A stretch of 64,000 nucleotides of DNA from Niastella sp966211305 (lineage in GTDB: Bacteria; Bacteroidota; Bacteroidia; Chitinophagales; Chitinophagaceae). Shown here one piece after another: positions 6,810 through 15,600 of the stretch (the first letter of the stretch is position 1; each line of letters starts with the position of its first letter). The notes under the pieces are model-generated. The model did not search any database and was not told where the DNA came from. It saw nothing but the letters and a program-made list of their open reading frames with translations. The position numbers were made by a program, and so were the translations under genes. The stretch is taken from NCBI GenBank assembly GCA_966211305.1, contig CBIHPC010000012.1:1-64000 (forward strand), read 5' to 3'.

Positions 6810-8119
6810 CTAATCATTCCCCTGAACCTGGGCTGCCCCATGCGGGCATTGAGGTTTAATACTTCTTCGGTTAAACTGAGCCGTTGCTGCGGCGAAACAG
6901 CCATCCTGGCAAAGCTGCCGTTATTGATATAATACAGTACCGAGCTCAAACATTGCTCTCCTGCATCGCCCCAGTCTTTATCGAGCCCATCTGCCACCTG
7001 GTGGCTGAGGTTTAACCCGTTAAAATAATTGCCTTCACCATTTTTGTTTATCGTACGGAACGATACGGGAAAAATGTACCAGTCAAAAACCGGAATGGGA
7101 TAAAAACCAACCGGTTTGCCGTGCGTACGGGTAGGCCCTACCAGGTGAACATCCATATAAGGCACCAGGCTGTTGATCAGCAGCTCACTCGCCGAAGCGG
7201 TGCTCTGACTTACAATAAAGAACAGCCTGTTGAGATCGAGGTTTCCTTTTTTATTGAAATTCTCCGTAACGTTGAATGATTTATACCGGTCGTTAAACTC
7301 TTCGGTAAGCATTACCTGCTGGTTGCCGGCCGATGGAACCAGGTAGTTGGCCAGCAGGTTTTGTACCGACACATATCCCCCGCCGTTATAACGAAGATCA
7401 ACCACCACATCCTGTACATGCTCATTGCTGAACTTTTCGAAGATGCGGGCAAACCCATCCCTGATCTCAGAAGTATCGCCAAGAAATGAATTGAAAACAA
7501 AATAACCGGTTTTGGTGCTGCCGGTGGTATACACGGTATCGAATAATAAGGGATGTTCTTTGTACGATGAGGCCTTCAGTGCAATGGTTGTATCAGCTGC
7601 GTTGGAACGCCCAAACAAAAAAGTGCCTGTTGTACTTTGATAAACAGCCTGAATTATCCCCGCCGCATTGCCTGAGTTTATATTCCCGTTCCCATTGATC
7701 TGCTTAATATGCCAGCTGCGTTTGATACCAGCCTTACCCGCCGGCGATTCGGGTTCTACATATGATACCCGCAGATCTGAATTGGTGAAAAAAAAGACGT
7801 TCATACCAAAGTCACCGCCAATACCGGAGCTAAGCTTGTCCCATTCGCTTTTCAACATGGCGAAACTCCAGCGATCGACCGGTGTATTGAAACCGGGTTC
7901 TTCGCTAAAAGCCCGGATGCCATGCATAACCCCGTCGGGGTCAGAGAACCCGTGTGCATCAAATGATCCTGGAATGTTATTGTACCAGAGATAGATATCA
8001 CGCGCATAATTTGCAGCGGTGTCGTTCTTGACCTCACGGCTGATAACGTCATGATTTTTTCTGCAGCTAACCACAGAAAGCCCGATAAAAATTACAGCGC
8101 CTGCTACAATCGTTTTCAT
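6806..8119 (-). CDS. S41-family peptidase, lipoprotein (C-terminal processing protease type)
   Basis: A 437-residue envelope protease. The lipobox SVVSC (Cys19) predicts lipid anchoring. A PDZ-like segment lies around 105-165 (VSYVEPESPAGKAGI). The S41 core has DLRYNGGGY (241-249), and the catalytic region SQSTASASE (about 304-312) places Ser309 with a likely general base Lys335 (HGKPVG). Family members cut exposed C-termini of envelope proteins. It starts at the ATG at 8117-8119. It stands alone, convergent with fabD. Its last two codons overlap the 8-bp repeat array. Confidence 0.85.
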   Translation of the reverse strand: MKTIVAGAVIFIGLSVVSCRKNHDVISREVKNDTAANYARDIYLWYNNIPGSFDAHGFSDPDGVMHGIRAFSEEPGFNTPVDRWSFAMLKSEWDKLSSGIGGDFGMNVFFFTNSDLRVSYVEPESPAGKAGIKRSWHIKQINGNGNINSGNAAGIIQAVYQSTTGTFLFGRSNAADTTIALKASSYKEHPLLFDTVYTTGSTKTGYFVFNSFLGDTSEIRDGFARIFEKFSNEHVQDVVVDLRYNGGGYVSVQNLLANYLVPSAGNQQVMLTEEFNDRYKSFNVTENFNKKGNLDLNRLFFIVSQSTASASELLINSLVPYMDVHLVGPTRTHGKPVGFYPIPVFDWYIFPVSFRTINKNGEGNYFNGLNLSHQVADGLDKDWGDAGEQCLSSVLYYINNGSFARMAVSPQQRLSLTEEVLNLNARMGQPRFRGMIR

Positions 8120-8345
8120 ACTAGAACCTGAACTTTTTTCTATGTGACCGGTATCGATTATAAAGTTGCCAATTCAGTGGAATATTTCATAGAGGAGAAG
8201 GTAAAACCCTGATAACTTTAACAAGTTACAAATAATTGAGGAAAAGGTTGGGCAGGGAAAATGTTAAGTTTTGGGCAGGGAATTTGGAATTGGGAAGTAG
8301 GGATGGGAAAAAAAATGCGATCTGGATTTTAGGAATTTGAGGCAT

Positions 8346-8426
8346 GAAGTAAGATGTAAGAAGTAGGAAATACAGAAAACCCGGGGCTTTCCTGCTTCAT
8401 ATTTCCTACTTCTTTCTTCCTATTTT
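8346..8426. repeat. Inverted pair of 7-bp arrays downstream of the GNAT gene
   Basis: The left array (8346-8373) reads GAAGTAA, GATGTAA, GAAGTAG, GAAATAC. The right array (8392-8426) reads CTGCTTC, ATATTTC, CTACTTC, TTTCTTC, CTATTTT. The arms are near reverse complements (GAAGTAGGAAAT against ATTTCCTACTTC) and can form a hairpin about 50 bases long, possibly the terminator of the GNAT gene, whose TAA (8425-8427) lies in the last word. The rest of the 305-base gap (8120-8424) is AT-rich and shows nothing else. Confidence 0.7.
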
Positions 8427-8874
8427 AAACCGTTATACTACAATTGATCCACTCGGGATCAAAGCCTGCCTTGTACTTTTTATAGAAGTTGATAGCGGGC
8501 TCGTTCCACTCCAGTACCTGCCAGGTTATTCCATGGAAACCTTTTTCTTTCGCCTCTATAATCAATTGATCGAAAAGCATTTTGCCCAATCCTTTGCCCC
8601 GCATTTTTTCGGTAACGATCAGGTCTTCGAGGTACATTCGCTGGCCCTTCCAGGTACTGTAGCGAATGTAATACATGGCAAATCCTTCAACCTGTCCGTC
8701 GGCTTCGGCCACAAAAGCCCACCAAACCGGTTGCTTCCCAAATCCGCTTTCTACAAAATGCTCCATACTAACCGTTACTTCATGCGCCGCTTTTTCATAT
8801 ACAGCCAATTCATGAATGAGTTCGAGTAACCTTGCACAATCTTCTTTTACAGCACGACGAATTTTTATTTCCAT
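8425..8874 (-). CDS. GNAT acetyltransferase, diamine/thialysine acetyltransferase (SSAT)-like
   Basis: A 149-residue single-domain GNAT protein that transfers acetyl from acetyl-CoA to an amine. RRAVKEDC at the start, LAVYEKA (about 24-30), YSTWKGQRMYLEDL (about 79-92), the acetyl-CoA loop MRGKGLGKML (about 98-107) and WNEPAINFYKK resemble spermidine/spermine and thialysine acetyltransferases. The ATG at 8872-8874 is chosen because it gives the family N-terminus; a longer frame adds 12 residues. The substrate (polyamine or modified amino acid) is inferred only. Confidence 0.83.
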   Translation of the reverse strand: MEIKIRRAVKEDCARLLELIHELAVYEKAAHEVTVSMEHFVESGFGKQPVWWAFVAEADGQVEGFAMYYIRYSTWKGQRMYLEDLIVTEKMRGKGLGKMLFDQLIIEAKEKGFHGITWQVLEWNEPAINFYKKYKAGFDPEWINCSITV

Positions 8875-8951
8875 ATATGTTTTTAGTGAATGTGATAAAA
8901 CTTTATTCAACAGTACTTTGTTGCCGGTTTCCGGGCGTTCCGGTAACCGGC

Positions 8952-9083
8952 TTACCTGGAACCGGCACCTTTTACAATCCTGCCGGGTTTGGCACCGGAG
9001 TGTTCGCCATCTCTTAGCACCACTACCCCATTTACCAGTACATGTGTTACCCCCGTGGCAAACAGGTGTGGTTTATCGCCCCA
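8952..9083 (-). pseudogene. Relic: C-terminal end of an N-acyl-D-amino-acid deacylase (D-aminoacylase)
   Basis: On the minus strand an open frame from 9083 to the TAA at 8952-8954 encodes 43 residues. They include DKPHLFATGVTHVLVNG, VVVLRDGEHSGAKPGR and KGAGSR. This is the characteristic last segment of the amidohydrolase-superfamily D-aminoacylases (their C-terminal beta-sandwich). Upstream of it the frame runs into unrelated sequence and then a 7-bp repeat array, with no start codon and no catalytic domain. The bulk of the gene appears deleted, with the break near 9083-9105 at the edge of the array. It cannot encode an active enzyme. Confidence 0.78.
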
Positions 9084-9104
9084 TGTTTTCGCCCTCACCC
9101 TATT

Positions 9105-9198
9105 GTTTTTAGTTTATGGTTATTCTAATTCCCGGACTGCCGATAAATTACAGGACATTCCGAATGAATAAAACAACAAACCATAAACTATAAACCTT
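9105..9198. repeat. Inverted pair of 7-bp arrays (GTTTATG / AAACCAT) overlapping a stop codon
   Basis: The left array (9105-9125) reads GTTTTTA, GTTTATG, GTTATTC. The right array (9171-9198) reads AAACAAC, AAACCAT, AAACTAT, AAACCTT. They are imperfect reverse complements and can pair across a 45-base loop. The right array covers the TAG and the last three codons of the gamma-lyase gene (stop at 9188-9190). Confidence 0.75.
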
Positions 9199-10420
9199 TA
9201 AGTGATTGCTCAAGATCCATCAGAATATCCTGTATATTCTCCATGCCGATACTCATGCGTATAAGCCCGTCGGTAATGCCATATTTTTCGCGTTGTTCTT
9301 TCGGTACGCCATAGTGCGTCATGGATGCGGGGTGGCACAACAAGGTATCGCAGGTGCCCAGCGAAACGGTACGGGTGCATAACAGCAGGCTGTCCATCAT
9401 TTTTTTGCCCGCCTCCAAACCGCCTTTCAGCTCTATGCTCATAATGGCGCCGGGGTGTCGCATTTGTTTGGAGGTAAGATAAAAATCAGGATGCGATGGC
9501 AGCCCGGTAAAATTTACTTTGGCAACGGCAGGATGGCCTTCAAGGTAGTTGGCAACTTCAATGGCATTATGGCAATGCCGTTCCATACGTACTTCAAGTG
9601 TGCGCATGCCATTAACAAGCAGGAACGCATCAAAAGGGTTGCTGTTTCCGCCCAGCAATTGAATGGTCTTTTCTGCCCGGGTGGTCATGAATTCCATATC
9701 ACGCCCAATCAAAACCCCTCCTATCGCGGTGCCATGCCCGTTCAGGAATTTGGTAGTGGAGTGTATTATAAAATCAACGCCATACCTGAACGGCTGTTGC
9801 AGGTAGGGTGTGGCAAATGTATTATCACAAGCCACCAGTTTGCCATATTTGCGGGCCAGCATGGTGAGCGCTTCTATATCTACACATTGTAAAGTGGGAT
9901 TGGCCGGCGTTTCGAGATACACCATCTTTATTTTCGGATGCGCTTTCAGGGCTTCTTCCGCTTTATTGAGATCGCGCAGATCAACGATCACCGCTTCAAT
10001 ACCAAGACCCGGGAGTATTTTATCCATCGTTTCCTGCGTACCGCCATACAATGAATAATGCGACAGTATCTGATCGCCGGCTTTCAGGTTCGAGAGGAAC
10101 AGCGTGCTGATGGCCGCCATGCCCGATGCATGCAACAGCGCTTTCGCCGCCAGTGGTTTGCCTGTTTCGTCTGTTACACCGAAACATTCCATGGCAGCCA
10201 GTTTTTTTTCAGCTTCCGTGAATGTAGGGTTGCCCCAACGGCTGTAAATGTATCCTTCTTCCTGTTTGCTAAAGCGGCGCATGCCCTGCTCTGCGGTATC
10301 ATAAACGAATGTTGAAGAAGCATAAATTGGTGTGAGGTGCGCGTAATTCGGGTCCTGCTCATGACCGGCATGAATTGCCAGCGAGGTAAAGCCTGTAAAC
10401 GGGAATTCTTTCTTAGCCAT
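9188..10420 (-). CDS. Cys/Met-metabolism PLP enzyme (methionine or cystathionine gamma-lyase type)
   Basis: A 410-residue fold-type I PLP enzyme of the trans-sulfuration family. YSRWGNPT (59-66) and SHYSLYGGT bind the cofactor phosphate, Asp199 (CDN) the pyridine nitrogen, and Lys224 in HSTTKFLNGHG forms the Schiff base. SLGTCDTLLCHPASMTH near the C-terminus is the family signature. Members cleave methionine or cystathionine or make cystathionine or homocysteine. The sequence alone does not decide between them, but gamma-lyase seems most likely. It is preceded by a 5' leader with a terminator-like hairpin that may control it, and its last codons lie in a repeat array. Confidence 0.85.
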   Translation of the reverse strand: MAKKEFPFTGFTSLAIHAGHEQDPNYAHLTPIYASSTFVYDTAEQGMRRFSKQEEGYIYSRWGNPTFTEAEKKLAAMECFGVTDETGKPLAAKALLHASGMAAISTLFLSNLKAGDQILSHYSLYGGTQETMDKILPGLGIEAVIVDLRDLNKAEEALKAHPKIKMVYLETPANPTLQCVDIEALTMLARKYGKLVACDNTFATPYLQQPFRYGVDFIIHSTTKFLNGHGTAIGGVLIGRDMEFMTTRAEKTIQLLGGNSNPFDAFLLVNGMRTLEVRMERHCHNAIEVANYLEGHPAVAKVNFTGLPSHPDFYLTSKQMRHPGAIMSIELKGGLEAGKKMMDSLLLCTRTVSLGTCDTLLCHPASMTHYGVPKEQREKYGITDGLIRMSIGMENIQDILMDLEQSLKGL

Positions 10421-10429
10421 GTGTTTGAT

Positions 10430-10457
10430 GTTACAGTTTTCAAGTTACAGGATACAA
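10430..10457. repeat. 7-bp periodic array in the gamma-lyase leader
   Basis: Heptads GTTACAG, TTTTCAA, GTTACAG and GATACAA lie between the leader hairpin and the ATG at 10420, so they would be part of the 5' untranslated region. Confidence 0.6.
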
Positions 10458-10479
10458 GGCAATTACGCAAAGCAGGTAT

Positions 10480-10563
10480 AAAAAAAGCAAAGGTGAGCCG
10501 TTCGCAAAGCGACAACTCACCATCACCTGAATATTTAATCAGCTAAATGGGTCAATCCTCACC
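10480..10563 (-). promoter_or_regulatory. Leader with terminator hairpin and competing repeat upstream of the gamma-lyase gene
   Basis: On the minus strand GGTGAG (10516-10521) pairs with CTCACC (10492-10497), enclosing a smaller TCGC-TTT-GCGA stem, and seven T follow (10480-10486). This looks like an intrinsic terminator 60 bases before the start codon. A second GGTGAG at 10558-10563 could pair with the same CTCACC and displace the terminator. That is the layout of an attenuator or riboswitch. I could not match it to a known SAM riboswitch class. It may alternatively be a second terminator for fabH. Confidence 0.45.
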
Positions 10564-10565
10564 CC

Positions 10566-10612
10566 GCAAAAAAAGGCATTACGCCAATAATAGCGGGCCG
10601 CGAAAACGCCTT
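10566..10612 (-). terminator. Terminator of fabH
   Basis: On the minus strand AAGGCG...GCCTT arms (about 10600-10612 with 10573-10585) are followed by seven T (10568-10574), 40-90 bases past the fabH stop codon. Pairing is imperfect in the middle of the stem. Confidence 0.6.
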
Positions 10613-10646
10613 CCATTATCCCATTAGCACATTATCCCATTAGCAC
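10613..10646. repeat. 8-bp words forming an exact 16-bp duplication
   Basis: ATTATCCCATTAGCAC occurs twice in direct succession (10615-10630 and 10631-10646). Read as 8-bp words it is CCATTATC, CCATTAGC, ACATTATC, CCATTAGC. It ends eight bases before the fabH stop codon. Confidence 0.8.
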
Positions 10647-10653
10647 ATTGCGT

Positions 10654-11643
10654 TTAGTATCCCCATTTAATCAGCGTAGCGCCCCAGGTAAAGCCACCGC
10701 CAAAGGCAGCCAGCACAATGTTGTCGCCTTTTTTCAGTTTGCTTTCCCAATCCCACAAACACAAAGGAATAGTGCCCGCGGTGGTATTGCCATAACGCAT
10801 AATATTCAACATCACTTTATCGTGGGTAAGGCCCATACGATCGGCCGTGGCGTCAATGATACGTTTGTTGGCCTGGTGCGGAACCAGCCACGCAATATCA
10901 TCACCGGTGAGTTTATTTCTTTCAAGCAGTTCGGCGCTTACATCGGCCATACCTTTTACCGCCGCTTTGAACACCGGTTGACCTTCCTGGTAAATGAAGT
11001 GCTCTTTATTGGCAACTGTTTCAGCAGAAGCCGGGCGCAGTGAGCCGCCTGCCTTCATATGCAGGTGCTGGCATCCGCTGCCATCGCTTTTCAGAATGCT
11101 GTCGAGAACGCCGTACCCTTCGGTATTGGCTTCCAGCAATACAGCAGCAGCGCCATCGCCAAAGATGATACAGGTAGTGCGATCGCTATAGTCAACAATT
11201 GAGCTCATTTTGTCGCCCCCGGCTACGATCACTTTTTTATAACGGCCGCTTTCAATAAGAGAGGCGCCGGTGGTGAGTGCGTATAAGAAACCGCTGCAGG
11301 CAGCCAGCAGGTCGAAGCCCCAGGCGTTTTTCAATCCGGCTTTGTGACAAACCAGATTGGCGGTGGAAGGGAACATCATATCCGGGGTAACGGTACCAAT
11401 TACCAGTGCGTCAATTTCTTCCGGAGCAATCCCTCTTTTTTTCAATATTTGTTGAACCGCGGGAGTTATAAGGTCTGAGGTGCCTTTTTCGCCCTTTAAA
11501 ATCCTTCTTTCTTCAATACCGGTACGGGTCCTGATCCATTCGTCGTTGGTATCTACTATTTTCTCAAGGTCGGCATTTGTCAGCTTGTCTTCCGGAACAA
11601 AACCGCCAACAGCTGTGATGGCGGCAGTAATTTTTTGGGTCAT
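10654..11643 (-). CDS. fabH: Beta-ketoacyl-ACP synthase III FabH
   Basis: A 329-residue condensing enzyme that joins acetyl-CoA (or branched acyl-CoA) and malonyl-ACP to start fatty acid synthesis. The catalytic triad is visible: Cys116 in AACSGF, His256 in VPHQAN and Asn286 in GNTTAG. The ATG at 11641-11643 was chosen since it gives the normal FabH N-terminus (TQKITAAITAVGGFVP); the frame extends 26 codons upstream without family similarity. Branched-chain priming is usual in this phylum but cannot be read from the sequence. Confidence 0.95.
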   Translation of the reverse strand: MTQKITAAITAVGGFVPEDKLTNADLEKIVDTNDEWIRTRTGIEERRILKGEKGTSDLITPAVQQILKKRGIAPEEIDALVIGTVTPDMMFPSTANLVCHKAGLKNAWGFDLLAACSGFLYALTTGASLIESGRYKKVIVAGGDKMSSIVDYSDRTTCIIFGDGAAAVLLEANTEGYGVLDSILKSDGSGCQHLHMKAGGSLRPASAETVANKEHFIYQEGQPVFKAAVKGMADVSAELLERNKLTGDDIAWLVPHQANKRIIDATADRMGLTHDKVMLNIMRYGNTTAGTIPLCLWDWESKLKKGDNIVLAAFGGGFTWGATLIKWGY

Positions 11644-11737
11644 GCTACTATTATACAAGTTTGATATTGAATCATTTTTGATAACAAAACCAGTGATTGA
11701 TAAGAGCAAATAAGCTGGCAAAGATATATAAAAGCCG

Positions 11738-11910
11738 GTTTATGGTTTGTAGTTTGTAGTTGGCTGCCCGCTGCGCAGCCTGCCGCATCAGGCTTACAAC
11801 CCGTCCTGCAGCATGCCTGCCGCTTTCCTGAAAAGTACTCATTCCGCAAAAATTATAAGAAATCCCGAATTGCGGATAAACCACAAATCAAAAACAACAA
11901 ACCACAAACC
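11738..11910. repeat. Inverted pair of 7-bp arrays between fabH and ruvA
   Basis: The left array (11738-11758) reads GTTTATG, GTTTGTA, GTTTGTA. The right array (11878-11905, plus a partial word) reads AAACCAC, AAATCAA, AAACAAC, AAACCAC. They are reverse-complementary in word type and about 120 bases apart. They lie in the 394-base divergent gap 11644-12037. The region between the arms includes a GC-rich stretch (CTGCCCGCTGCGCAGCC) and shows no gene. Confidence 0.7.
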
Positions 11911-12037
11911 ATTTATAACGTTCTCATTAAGTAATTGTTATATACACAACCCCAGGCAGCAAAACAACTTTCGATCATTTAATCACATTCGGCAAACTTC
12001 AAATGCTAAACCAGAAAACCTTTCCTATTTTCGCCCT

Positions 12038-12622
12038 ATGATCGCATTCGTTCGTGGACAATTCGTATTGAAAACACCCGCTGTTGTACATATTGAAGCT
12101 AACGGCGTGGGATACGAGCTCCAAATCAGTCTGCACACCTACTCTCACATCCAGTCGCTCGACAAAGGGCTGCTATATACGCATTTGCACATAAAGGAAG
12201 ACGCCCATACGTTGTACGGCTTTTCCGAAGTAGCTGAAAAAGAACTGTTTCTGCAGCTATTGAGCGTATCGGGCGTGGGTGCAGCTACTGCACGAATGAT
12301 GCTGTCTAGTCTGAAGCCCGACGAATTGTCGCGGGCCATTGTACAGGGAAATACCAAACAATTGGAATCCATCAAGGGCATCGGAAAAAAATCGGCCGAA
12401 CGGATCATATTGGAACTGAAGGATAAACTCAGCAAATCCAAACCAGGCCTAAATATTTCCCCCTTGATAAACAATACGTTGGAGCAGGATGCGTTAAATG
12501 CCTTGATTGCACTGGGAATAGCCCGGGCTGCAGCGGAACAAGCCATTCAACGCGTAATCAAAGCGGAACCTTCTCTTAGTGCAGTTGAAGAAATTATTAA
12601 GAAAGCTTTAAAAACCATTTAA
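12038..12622 (+). CDS. ruvA: Holliday junction branch-migration protein RuvA
   Basis: A 194-residue DNA-binding subunit of the RuvAB complex, which moves Holliday junctions during recombination repair. The N-terminal OB-fold begins MIAFVRGQFVLKTP. Two helix-hairpin-helix motifs follow (VSGVGAATARM, about 74-84, and IKGIGKKSAERII, about 109-121), and the C-terminal domain III (about 150-194) contacts RuvB. The ATG at 12038 is chosen; the open frame reaches 75 codons further up without RuvA similarity. sprA follows 44 bases downstream on the same strand, so the two are probably co-transcribed. Confidence 0.95.
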   Translation: MIAFVRGQFVLKTPAVVHIEANGVGYELQISLHTYSHIQSLDKGLLYTHLHIKEDAHTLYGFSEVAEKELFLQLLSVSGVGAATARMMLSSLKPDELSRAIVQGNTKQLESIKGIGKKSAERIILELKDKLSKSKPGLNISPLINNTLEQDALNALIALGIARAAAEQAIQRVIKAEPSLSAVEEIIKKALKTI

Positions 12623-12666
12623 GCCTATCGGATCGGAACTCTACCTAACTAATTCTTTAGAGAAGA

Positions 12667-15600
12667 TTGTTACGCGCACCTTACAGAAATCGAATAACAC
12701 CAATTGTGTTAATAGTAGCTGCTTGCGTAGGTATGAGTTCTACCGTAAAAGCCCAGGCTCCGGCGAAGGATTCCAGTAGTACGCAAAGCATTGACACATT
12801 GAAGTATCCCCTGCACGACAGGCGGGGCGATAAATTTACCTTTCCTCAACGAAATTCAATGGGTTTGAACGACCCGTCGAATATCCAGGACTCTATCGTT
12901 TATGATCCCAGGACAAAACAGTATTACATCATTGAACGAATAGGTAACTTTTACTATCGTAAACCTACCTATCTCACCTTTGACGAGTTTATGGCTATCC
13001 AGGCCCGTAAACAGGAATCCGAATATTTCAAAAAACGGTCAAACATCCTGAGCGGACTAAACCGCAAAATGCTGCGGCCCAGGATGTCAATGAGCGATAA
13101 CCTGTTCAACCGCATTTTCGGTAATGGTAAGATCGAGATAAAACCGCAGGGGGAAGTGAATATCATTGCCGGTTACCAGGGTCAGAATATCAAAAACCCG
13201 GCATTACCTGAACGGGCCCGCCGCAATGGCGGTTTCGATTTTGACATGAACGCCAACCTGAGCGTTATAGGTAATATCGGCGATAAGCTGAAACTGCCTA
13301 TCAGCTATAACACACTCGCCAACTTCGATTTCGATAACCAGCTAAAGCTCGATTATACCGGTACCGATGATGAGATCATAAAAAAGATCGAGGCGGGGAA
13401 CATTTCCTTCTCATCAAAGGGTACGCTGATACCCGGCGCCCAGAATATCTTCGGTATAAAAACCCAGCTCCAGTTCGGTAAACTGTTCATAACCGGTGTG
13501 CTGGCCAACCAGCGCTCGCAACGGCAGTCGCTGGGATTGCAGGGCGGTTCGGCCAATACCTATTTCGAGTTCAAGGCTAACGATTATGAGGAGAACCGTC
13601 ACTTCCTGCTGGCCCAGTATTTCAGGCTGAACTATAACAAGGCCATGTCGAAACTGCCGGTGGTTACCTCCCAGGTGCAGATCCTGCGTATGGAAGTTTG
13701 GGTTACCAACCGCAACGGCTCCACTACCGAAACCAGGGATGTGGTGGGATTGATGGACCTTGGCGAGCCTGACCCGTTTTATTCACCGCAGCCGGGCGGT
13801 GCAGGACAACTGCCGCACAACGATGCGAACGATCTGTACCGCCGCATCATCAACGACCCCGACAGCCGCAAGCCTTCTTTCATCACCAGCAAATTATCAT
13901 CGTTAGGGTTGCGCCCGGTGCAGGACTTCGAAAAAACATTCGCCCGCAAGCTGAACCCAACTGATTTCTTCTATAACCCGCAGATCGGTTTTCTTTCTAT
14001 CAATCAACCACTGCAGCCCGATGAGGTTTTAGGGGTGGCCTATCAATACAGCTATAACGGCAGAATATACCAGGTGGGTGAATTTTCACAGGATGTGCCG
14101 CCCGATACTACCAATACAACCGCGGGCACACAAAAAGTACTGTTCCTGAAATTGCTGAAAGCCACATCCCAACGTACCAACCTGCCGCTGTGGGACCTGA
14201 TGATGAAGAACGTGTACACCCTCAAAACAAAAGACGGTAGTTACCTCTCCGGCGTACAACCCGCAGATTTCAAGTTGAACGTTTTGTATGAAGAACCGAG
14301 TTTAGGCCAGAAGCGCTTTTTGCCCGAAGGCGACAAACCCGGTGTTCCGCTGATAACGCTAATGAACCTCGACCGGTTGAATGCCCGGAACGATCCTTTA
14401 CCCGATGGGGTATTCGACTTTCTGGAAGGATTTACCATACAATCGCAACAGGCCCGCATCATCTTCCCCACCCTGGAACCATTCGGTCGCGATCTGGAAG
14501 CGGTGGCATTTGCCGGCAGTACGCCCGACATAAAGCAGAAGTACATCTACTACCCGCTATACGACACCATTAAAGAAATTGCCAAAACCTACGCCAACCT
14601 CGACCGGTATGTTATCAGCGGTTATGCCAAAGGACAAAGCACATCCGAAATTTCACTGGGCGCCTTCAACGTGCCCCAGGGCTCGGTTAGTGTAACGGCC
14701 GGCGGACAGGTTCTTTTAGAAAACCAGGATTACATAGTGGATTACAACCTGGGTACGGTTAAGATCATTAACCAGGCCATTCTTAACGCAGGCTTACCCG
14801 TTAACGTGCAGTTTGAGAACAATGCCGGCTATGGAATGCAACAGCGAAACTTCATGGGTTTACGGCTCGACTATATGGCCAAACAAACCGCCCGCGAGCA
14901 ATTGACGATCGGGGCCTCGCTGGTACGGCTGGGTGAACGCCCCTTCTTTACAAAAACAAGCTATAATGAAGACCCCATCCGCAACACCATGTACGGGGTC
15001 GACTTCAATTACATGACCCAGGCGCCCCGCATTACGCGCTGGTTAGATAAGCTCCCCTTTTATCATACCACCGAAATGAGTACCATTACGGCTTATGGTG
15101 AAGCGGCTTACCTGAAACCGGGCCACCCGCCGCAGATCGGCAAAGGCAGCGGCAGCCAGGTGTTCATCGATGATTTTGAAGGCTCGCGCAATGCCATCGA
15201 CCTCCGCTTTCCGCTGGTTAGCTGGGGACTGGCTTCAACACCCGCCGGCAACGGGCTGTTCCCCGAAGCAACCATGCGCGACACGCTCGATTATGGCTTC
15301 AACCGCGCCAAACTGGCATGGTATAATATTGAGCCGGTGTTGCAGGACAGATCAAGTGCCGACAACCCCATTAACGATAATTTGCTGAACGACCCACGCG
15401 TTCGTTCAATAAACGTAAAAGACATCTTCCCGCAACGCACACCCGACCTCGGTCAGGGAAGCCTGGTAACTTTCGATATGGCTTACTACCCTACCGAAAG
15501 AGGTCCATATAACTACGATGCGCGGCCGGGAAGTATCGACCCTAACGGCCGGTTATTAAACCCTAAAACCCGTTGGGGCGGTATCATGCGCGGTATTGAC

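Noticed and set aside
8816..9171. Small plus-strand frames across the GNAT to gamma-lyase gap
   Set aside because: They are antisense to the GNAT gene and to the D-aminoacylase relic, which explains the sequence better.
10480..10563. SAM-I or SAM-II riboswitch
   Set aside because: The conserved cores I know for those classes are not present. Only a terminator with a competing arm is supported.
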